From NCBI GenBank assembly GCA_016869335.1, contig VGEJ01000171.1:1-6175 (forward strand): a DNA stretch of 6,175 nucleotides, given 5' to 3'. The first letter of the stretch is position 1; each line of letters starts with the position of its first letter. The notes beneath the pieces are model-generated. The model did not search any database. It saw nothing but the letters and a program-made list of their open reading frames with translations, and had not been told where the DNA came from. Positions 1 to 6,175 of the stretch are shown piece by piece. Position numbers and translations under genes: made by a program. Origin of the DNA: Alphaproteobacteria bacterium. GTDB lineage: Bacteria > Pseudomonadota > Alphaproteobacteria > VGEJ01.

Positions 1-22
1 CGCCCGGTCGCGCCCGCGCGGC

Positions 23-841
23 TCAGCGTTCCACGGCCGCGCCGCCGAGGAAGGCGCGAACTGCGTCCTTCGCGCGCTCGGCGTTGGCGACGTTCGGCGC
101 GGTGAGGATGTCGTGCCCGTTACCGGGCAGCACCAGCGATGTCGCGCCTCCCCGCCCGCCGAACAGGAGACCGCAGTGCAGGCCCGAGCGAGCCTCGTAC
201 CAGGGATCGCTCTCGCCCATGATGGCGAGCACGGGGATATCCGGTGCCGCATGAATGCGTTGGTACGGCCGTACGCCTTGGCAGTGCCAGCCGAGGATGA
301 CGACGTCGGCCAATCCACCCCCCGCGTAGCGCGCGGCCGCCATGCCTCCCTCGCTGTAGCCGAACAGGAAGATGCGAGCCGGATCGACCCACGGTATGCG
401 CCGCAGCTGACTCAGCGCATGGGCGATCTCTTCCTGGCGTTGCTCGTGCGCCGCCGGGAACGGGGCGGTGCCGTAGCTGGCGGGATCACAGTTCGCTTGG
501 CGTCCCGTGCGGGCGAAGCTGTCGGGGAAGAGCGCGGCGTAGCCGAGGTCGATGAGCAGGAGCTTCCAGCTCTCCTCCTCGTGACCGATGTCGGCGCAGC
601 CATGCATGAACAGGACTGCCGGAACCCGGCCCCCGGGCGCCACGCGCGGGAGCGCCTGCTGAACCTCGCGGTCGTGCCACAGTCCGATGACCGGACGATC
701 GCCGCCGAGCGGCGCCGGGATTGCCACGTGAGCGCGCTGCCAGGTGGCCGCGGCCTCGTCGGGCTCGGCCGCCACGCGCCCCGCGGTGAGCGTCATCAGT
801 CCTGCCGCCAGCAGCCACAGCGCTCGAACCAAGCCGTGCAT
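23..841 (-). CDS. Exported alpha/beta hydrolase, dienelactone hydrolase-like
   Basis: Predicted 272-residue secreted or periplasmic serine hydrolase; the substrate cannot be told from sequence. Residues 1-25 form a signal peptide: a short basic start (MHGLVR), a Leu/Ala-rich core, and a likely cut after VAA before Glu26. The hydrolase fold shows an oxyanion-region His-Gly (FMHGC, residues 78-82), the nucleophile elbow GYSEGG with Ser163, an acid in GESDPW (Asp212) and the catalytic His243 in GNGHD. Cys82, Cys118, Cys187 and Cys223 could form disulfides after export. I chose the ATG at 841 because the signal peptide starts there. Extending the frame to 1033 adds 64 low-complexity residues that run into the divergent gene. 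The ribosome-binding site is poor, with only GGGA directly against the ATG. It is transcribed away from the dnaG-rpoD side. The dienelactone hydrolase family assignment is by fold motifs; another esterase or peptidase of the same superfamily is possible. Confidence 0.85.
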   Translation of the reverse strand: MHGLVRALWLLAAGLMTLTAGRVAAEPDEAAATWQRAHVAIPAPLGGDRPVIGLWHDREVQQALPRVAPGGRVPAVLFMHGCADIGHEEESWKLLLIDLGYAALFPDSFARTGRQANCDPASYGTAPFPAAHEQRQEEIAHALSQLRRIPWVDPARIFLFGYSEGGMAAARYAGGGLADVVILGWHCQGVRPYQRIHAAPDIPVLAIMGESDPWYEARSGLHCGLLFGGRGGATSLVLPGNGHDILTAPNVANAERAKDAVRAFLGGAAVER

Positions 842-956
842 TCCCAACCGCTTCGGCCGCCCCGGCCGTCCCCGTGCTTGTCCGCCCCAGGGCGAGACAC
901 TACCATTCGATGAGCCCTCCTGCGGTGGCGGGCGATGAAGGACGGGTCTGGGTGGC
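842..956. other. Divergent intergenic region
   Basis: These 115 bp separate the starts of the leftward hydrolase gene and the rightward SHOCT-motif gene, so promoters for both should lie here. I see one reasonable rightward sigma70-like promoter (given separately). No convincing leftward -35/-10 pair was found. Two copies of the palindrome CGGCCG at 854-859 and 863-868, separated by CCC, lie in the leader of the hydrolase gene. They could act as an operator, or as a leader hairpin just ahead of its start codon, but such strings are frequent in DNA this GC-rich. Confidence 0.6.
878..906 (+). promoter_or_regulatory. Candidate sigma70 promoter of the SHOCT-motif gene
   Basis: TTGTCC (878-883, 4 of 6 matches to TTGACA) is followed by a 17-bp spacer and TACCAT (901-906, 4 of 6 matches to TATAAT). 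Transcription would start near 913, leaving a leader of about 44 nt before the ATG at 957. The optimal spacing and the position in a divergent gap support it; the imperfect hexamers keep confidence modest. Confidence 0.4.
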
Positions 957-2090
957 ATGGCACGGCGCGAGGGGACGGCGGGCGGGCGGATCGCCGTGCT
1001 GGCGAGCGCCGCGCTGGTGCTTGGCGTCGGCACCGCAGAGGCCCAGATGACCGCCCCGGCGGCGGGCGCTCGTTACACCTTCGAGTGCGCGATCAACGAG
1101 GGCCCAGCCTACCAGGAGGTCCATACCGTTACCGCCTCGGCCGATGGACAGGTCCGGATCGAGGTCTCCGACGGCGTCAGAACCAACTGGTATGTCAAGC
1201 CGCTGGCCTTCGTCGGCACCACGCTGATCAGCGCCGAGAGCGTCGGCGGCCACGAACGGTCGCTGGAGCCGACATCCGCCTTCGACCGGCTCGCCGCGCT
1301 GGAGGTCGGCGACACCATCGTCGAGTACGTGACCGAAAGGCGGGGCGCCGAACGCCTGCGGTGGAAGTACAAAGTATTAGTGGTCGGCCGCGAAACCACC
1401 TACCTGCGGGAGGTCGGCGACCTGCCCGTGTACGCGATACTGGAGGGGCGGTGGACCGGACTCTACTCTTCGGAGATGCAGTCCTACTACTCGCCCGACC
1501 TGGCGTTCGCGGTGCTGTGGGACTACGGCGACTCGAACGGGGCCAAACAGCGCTGCGCGCTGATCTCGGCCGAGAACCTCGCTCCGGTCCGGGTGGCGGC
1601 CGCGGCGGCGCCCGCCGAGGCACCGTCGGAGCCAGAACCCGAGCCGGAGCCGGAACAGGTTGCGGCCGTGGCGAGTGAACCCGCCGCGCCGGCGGAACCC
1701 AAGGCAGCCGAGCCATCGGCGACGGCGGAGGCGGGGGGTGAGGGGGCCCTACCGGTCACGGCCAAGGAGCGCCTCGCGCAGCTCGATGAGCTGCTCAAGC
1801 TCGCTCTCATCACGCCCGAAGAGCATGCCGTGAAGCGCCAGGAGATCTTCGGCGAGAGAGCGGTCGGCGGTATCGCCGCCGAGCTCGAGGCGGCCAACTG
1901 CGATTACCGGCGCAAGACGCTCACCCCGGAGGCGTTCGTCGCCCGGCGCGCCGAGATCCTGGCCAAGATCAATGCGACCGACATGGATCCGCGTCAGGCC
2001 CTGGTGCTGCTCAACCAGCTCCACGAGAAGCGCCTGATCTCGCAGACCGAATACGCGCGCAAACGCAAGGCCATGCTGGCCGCGCTTTAG
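957..2090 (+). CDS. Secreted protein with three C-terminal SHOCT-like motifs
   Basis: A 377-residue predicted exported protein of unknown function. Residues 1-29 are a signal peptide: basic start MARREG, an Ala/Leu/Val core and a likely cut AEA|Q. There is no lipobox Cys, so it is not an obvious lipoprotein. Residues about 36-208 form an unrecognised, apparently beta-rich domain bracketed by Cys44 and Cys200, which could pair in the periplasm. Residues about 211-265 are an Ala/Pro/Glu-rich linker with a run of Glu-Pro pairs (225-232). The C-terminus holds three SHOCT-like units, at about 269-299, 305-338 and 344-377. They share the core Leu/Ile-Thr/Ser-x-x-Glu-aromatic/His-x-x-Lys/Arg-Arg (LITPEEHAVKR, TLTPEAFVARR, LISQTEYARKR). 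SHOCT motifs are thought to aid oligomerisation. An in-frame TGA at 936-938 limits upstream extension. The ribosome-binding site is weak: AAGGA at 938-942 is 14 nt from the ATG. The gene reads toward dnaG with an 81-bp gap, so read-through is possible. The family of the N-terminal domain is unknown to me. Confidence 0.85.
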   Translation: MARREGTAGGRIAVLASAALVLGVGTAEAQMTAPAAGARYTFECAINEGPAYQEVHTVTASADGQVRIEVSDGVRTNWYVKPLAFVGTTLISAESVGGHERSLEPTSAFDRLAALEVGDTIVEYVTERRGAERLRWKYKVLVVGRETTYLREVGDLPVYAILEGRWTGLYSSEMQSYYSPDLAFAVLWDYGDSNGAKQRCALISAENLAPVRVAAAAAPAEAPSEPEPEPEPEQVAAVASEPAAPAEPKAAEPSATAEAGGEGALPVTAKERLAQLDELLKLALITPEEHAVKRQEIFGERAVGGIAAELEAANCDYRRKTLTPEAFVARRAEILAKINATDMDPRQALVLLNQLHEKRLISQTEYARKRKAMLAAL

Positions 2091-2171
2091 ACCGTGCACG
2101 CGCGTGGCGACGGCGCCGGTCGTTCCGTGCTACGAAGGTGGAGTTCCGGTCCGTAAGGTGGGCGTTGAGCC
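2091..2171. other. Gap between SHOCT-motif gene and dnaG
   Basis: This 81-bp gap contains a perfect 10-bp palindrome CACGCGCGTG (2097-2106) just after the upstream stop codon. Two purine-rich AAGGTGG elements follow at 2135-2141 and 2155-2161, the second placed as the dnaG ribosome-binding site. No T-tract terminator is visible, and no good -35/-10 pair was found. Either dnaG is read from the upstream promoter at 878-906, or its own promoter diverges from consensus. Confidence 0.5.
2155..2160 (+). promoter_or_regulatory. Ribosome-binding site supporting the TTG start of dnaG
   Basis: AAGGTG lies 11 nt upstream of the TTG at 2172. The in-frame TGA at 2166-2168 excludes any earlier start, so this site and the TTG together define the dnaG start. 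The slightly long spacing and the non-ATG codon suggest modest initiation. Confidence 0.6.
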
Positions 2172-3964
2172 TTGGCCTACCCCGAGCACGTCCTCGAAGA
2201 CATTCGCGCCAGGGTGGGGCTCGCCGCGCGTATCGGCCGGCGCGTCCGGCTCGAGCGCCGCGGCCGCGAACACGTCGGGCTCTGCCCGTTCCACAACGAG
2301 AAGACGCCCTCGTTCACGGTCAACGAGCAGAAGGGCTTCTTTCACTGCTTCGGCTGTGGGGTGCACGGCAGCCTGTTCGACTGGGTGACGCGGACCGAGG
2401 GCGTAGGCTTCGCCGAGGCGGTCGAGCGGCTGGCCCAGGAGGCGGGCGTGCCGCTGCCGCCGCGTCGGCCGGCCGATGAGGCGGTAGAGCGCCACCGCCT
2501 GACGCTGTTCGATGTCAACGAGCGCGCAGCGCGCTGGTTCGAGGCGATGCTGGCGGGGCCCGAGGGCAAGGTCGCACGCGATTACCTGGCGGCGCGGGGC
2601 GTCGCGGCGGAGAGCATGCGCCGTTTCCGGCTCGGCTATGCACCGGAACGTCGCACCGCGCTCAAGGACACGCTCGTCGACGGCGGCGTGCCCGAGGCGC
2701 TCGTTGCCGAAGCGGGTCTGCTGATCGAGCCGGAGGGTGGCGGGGCGCGCTTCGACCGCTTCCGCCACCGCCTGATGTTCCCGATCGCGGATGCGCGCGG
2801 GCGGATAATCGCCTTCGGCGGCCGCGCGCTCGGCGAGGCCAAGGCCAAGTACCTCAACTCGCCCGAGACGCCATTGTTCCACAAAGGCCGCGTGCTCTAC
2901 GGCCTCCACCAGGCGCTTCCGGCCGCCCGCGAGGCCGGGCGGATCGTGGCGGTCGAGGGCTACCTGGACGTGGTGACGGTAAGCGAAGCAGGGTTCGCGA
3001 TGGTCGTCGCGCCGCTGGGCACCGCCCTCACGGAGGACCAGATCGAGATGTTGTGGCGGATGGCGCCGGAGCCGGTCGTCTGCCTCGATGGCGATACGGC
3101 GGGCCGCAAGGCGGCGGCGCGCGCGGCCGAGCGCACCCTGCCGTTGCTGCGACCGGGTTACTCGCTGAGCTTCGCCTACCTGCCCTGGGAGCACGACCCA
3201 GACAGCTTGGTGCGCCAGCGCGGCGTGGCCGCCTTCGAGCAGTGCCTGGGCGAGGCCCTACCGCTTTCGGAGGTGCTGTGGCGAGAAGCCAACGCCGGGC
3301 GGCCGAGCGACACACCCGAGCGGCGCGCCGCGATCCGCGCGACCGCGCTCGCACACGCCGACCGGATCAAGGACTCGACCGTCCGCCGCTATTATCGGGG
3401 CTTCTTCTTGGCCAAGGTGGCCGAGACCTTCGAGGCCCGGGTCTCCGACCGCCGCAAGCCGGCAACACGCCGGTTCCCGTCCGCCCGCCTGACGCCGGCG
3501 ATGGCGGGAGCAAGCGATGCCCAGTCCGAACGGGTGTTGTTGCAGGCCCTCCTCAACCACCCGACCCTGCTGCGAATCGTTAACGAAGAGCTGGCCATGA
3601 TCGGCTTCGCCGAGCCGGACCTTGACAGGCTCGCCAGGGCTCTTCTAGAAGTCGCGGCGGGGGAGGAAGCCCTTGACTTCGCAGGGTTAAGGCGCCAACT
3701 CAGTGCATTGGGTTTATCCGCGATCGTCGAGCGAATCGCCGGACCGGGCATCGCCGTGCTCGATGGCTGGGCGCGCTCGGGCGCGCCGGAGGCGGAAGCC
3801 GAGAGGGATTGGCGCCTTGCCGCTGCACGTCTCCGCGAGCAGAGAGCCGACACGGAGCGCGCCGCCGTCGCGGCGCTGGCGGAGACCATGACCGAGGATG
3901 CGTTTCATCGCCTGCGCGCGCTCAAGACGCGCGCGGGCACGGACAACACGGGCAAGGACCGAAC

Positions 3965-3968
<4 letters not shown>
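2172..3968 (+). CDS. dnaG: DNA primase DnaG
   Basis: DnaG makes the short RNA primers used at the replication fork, working with the DnaB helicase. The 598-residue product has all the expected parts. The CHC2 zinc-binding domain has Cys38, His41, Cys59 and Cys62 around KTPSFTV. The RNA-polymerase core shows FDRFRHRLMFPI (194-205) and KYLNSPETPLFHKGR (226-240). The TOPRIM domain has Glu262 in VEGYLD, Asp306 and Asp308 in CLDGDTAGRK, and Asp342 and Asp344 in HDPDSLV, the metal-binding acids. Residues about 450-598 form the divergent C-terminal helicase-binding region. The start is TTG: an in-frame TGA sits only three bases before it, and the next residues (AYPEHVLEDIRARVG) match the normal DnaG N-terminus. 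The last bases overlap rpoD in an ATGA. The gene's only two TTA leucine codons (residues 506 and 515) lie in a less GC-rich patch near the 3' end, close to a possible rpoD promoter. Confidence 0.98.
3622..3651 (+). promoter_or_regulatory. Candidate rpoD promoter inside dnaG
   Basis: A perfect TTGACA (3622-3627), an 18-bp spacer and TAGAAG (3646-3651, 4 of 6 matches to TATAAT) lie within the 3' part of dnaG, about 310 bp before rpoD. E. coli rpoD is known to have promoters inside dnaG, including a heat-shock one, so the position makes sense. A second -35-like TTGACT at 3673-3678 has no good -10 partner. No clear heat-shock sigma -10 was found. Confidence 0.4.
3954..3958 (+). promoter_or_regulatory. 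Ribosome-binding site of rpoD
   Basis: AAGGA lies 6 nt upstream of the ATG at 3965, within the last codons of dnaG. It is the best-placed ribosome-binding site in the window and settles the rpoD start. It should let rpoD translate more strongly than dnaG while remaining coupled to it. Confidence 0.8.
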
Positions 3969-6028
<2,060 letters not shown>

Positions 6029-6044
6029 GGCCGGCCCTTTGGCT

Positions 6045-6050
6045 TATAGT
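6045..6050 (+). promoter_or_regulatory. Possible -10 element for the tRNA gene
   Basis: TATAGT (5 of 6 matches to TATAAT) lies 17 bp after the rpoD stop and 35 bp before the tRNA 5' end, followed by a GC-rich discriminator of the kind seen at stringently controlled stable-RNA promoters. The -35 is doubtful: TCGACA at 6018-6023 is a good match but leaves a 21-bp spacer, and the 17-bp position (6022-6027) reads CAACTG. The tRNA may instead be processed from the rpoD transcript. Confidence 0.3.
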
Positions 6051-6051
6051 G

Positions 6052-6077
6052 GACGGCGCGGCTTGAGCCGCACCGTC
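6052..6077 (+). other. Strong imperfect hairpin between rpoD and the tRNA
   Basis: GACGG (6052-6056) pairs with CCGTC (6073-6077), and GCGGC (6058-6062) pairs with GCCGC (6067-6071) around a TTGA loop. One C-A mismatch (6057/6072) separates the two 5-bp stems. No T-tract follows, so it is not a standard intrinsic terminator. It could protect the rpoD mRNA 3' end or mark a processing point 8 nt before the tRNA. Confidence 0.5.
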
Positions 6078-6085
6078 GCCGCGTC

Positions 6086-6162
6086 GGGCCCGTAGTTCAA
6101 CTGGTTAGAACGCACCGCTCATAACGGTGTTGCTGCAGGTTCGAGCCCTGCCGGGCCCACCA
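6086..6162 (+). tRNA. tRNA with CAT anticodon, probably tRNA-Ile2 (alternatively elongator tRNA-Met)
   Basis: A complete 77-nt cloverleaf with an encoded CCA (6160-6162). The acceptor stem GGGCCCG (6086-6092) pairs fully with CGGGCCC (6152-6158). The D stem is GTTC/GAAC (6095-6098/6108-6111). The anticodon stem CACCG/CGGTG encloses CTCATAA with CAT at 6120-6122, the variable loop has 5 nt, and the T stem GCAGG/CCTGC encloses TTCGAGC. The discriminator is A6159. It is not initiator tRNA, because the 1:72 pair is G-C and the anticodon stem lacks three G-C pairs next to the loop. C4-G69 and C5-G68 match tRNA-Ile2, whose C34 is turned to lysidine by TilS to read AUA. In E. coli the equivalent ileX also lies beside rpoD. 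Elongator tRNA-Met remains possible. Confidence 0.95.
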
Positions 6163-6175
6163 GGCTCACACCCGT

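Noticed and set aside
113..913. 266-codon plus-strand frame opposite the hydrolase gene
   Set aside because: The minus-strand product has a signal peptide and a full catalytic triad; the plus-strand translation has no recognisable feature.
842..1033. 64-residue N-terminal extension of the hydrolase
   Set aside because: It would overlap the divergent gene start, is Pro/Arg-rich, and would bury the signal peptide that begins at the ATG at 841.
1629..1658. Glu-Pro repeat as a functional tandem DNA repeat
   Set aside because: It is a short low-complexity protein linker using mixed codons; nothing suggests a DNA-level repeat element.
2097..2106. Perfect palindrome CACGCGCGTG after the SHOCT-motif gene as operator or terminator
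   Set aside because: There is no T-tract and it is short; alternating CG palindromes are common by chance at this GC content.
2130..3194. 354-codon open frame on the minus strand opposite dnaG
   Set aside because: The same GC-bias shadow effect; low-complexity Arg/Ala-rich translation, fully overlapped by a certain dnaG.
3673..3702. Heat-shock sigma promoter starting at CCTTGACT
   Set aside because: No C-rich, AT-ending -10 of the expected type appears at 11 to 18 bp downstream.
6052..6077. Intrinsic terminator after rpoD
   Set aside because: The stem is strong but no run of T follows, and the downstream tRNA could depend on read-through.

Overview
This window of very GC-rich DNA (strong G/C third-codon preference throughout) looks like a chromosomal core region of an alphaproteobacterium. 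The lineage call rests on the RpoD sequence, which has a long non-conserved region and alphaproteobacterial-style regions 2 to 4. The dnaG-rpoD-tRNA(CAT) order also fits. A Rhodospirillales-like or related uncultured lineage is plausible, but the order is my inference.

Layout: positions 23-841 (minus strand) encode an exported alpha/beta hydrolase of the dienelactone-hydrolase type. A 115-bp divergent intergenic region (842-956) follows, with a plausible sigma70 promoter reading rightward. Positions 957-2090 (plus) encode an exported protein with an unrecognised N-terminal domain, an Ala/Pro/Glu-rich linker and three consecutive SHOCT-like helical motifs. An 81-bp gap leads to dnaG (2172-3968, plus, TTG start), which overlaps rpoD (3965-6028, plus) through an ATGA. 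A 57-bp spacer, holding a -10-like element and a strong imperfect hairpin, separates rpoD from a tRNA gene with a CAT anticodon (6086-6162, CCA encoded). Its features favour tRNA-Ile2, the lysidine-modified AUA reader, over elongator tRNA-Met.

How they work together: dnaG and rpoD form the classic part of the macromolecular-synthesis operon, supplying the replication primase and the housekeeping sigma factor. The ATGA overlap suggests translational coupling. A consensus TTGACA-type promoter in the only TTA-containing patch of dnaG could let rpoD be transcribed separately, as happens in E. coli. The two left-hand genes are exported proteins with no evident functional tie to the operon.

The window is mostly ordinary conserved chromosome, and I see no mobile element, CRISPR array, phage gene or defence system. 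The least described item is the triple SHOCT-like secreted protein directly upstream of dnaG. The regulatory items (internal promoter, forced TTG start, pre-tRNA hairpin) are testable but are predictions from inspection.
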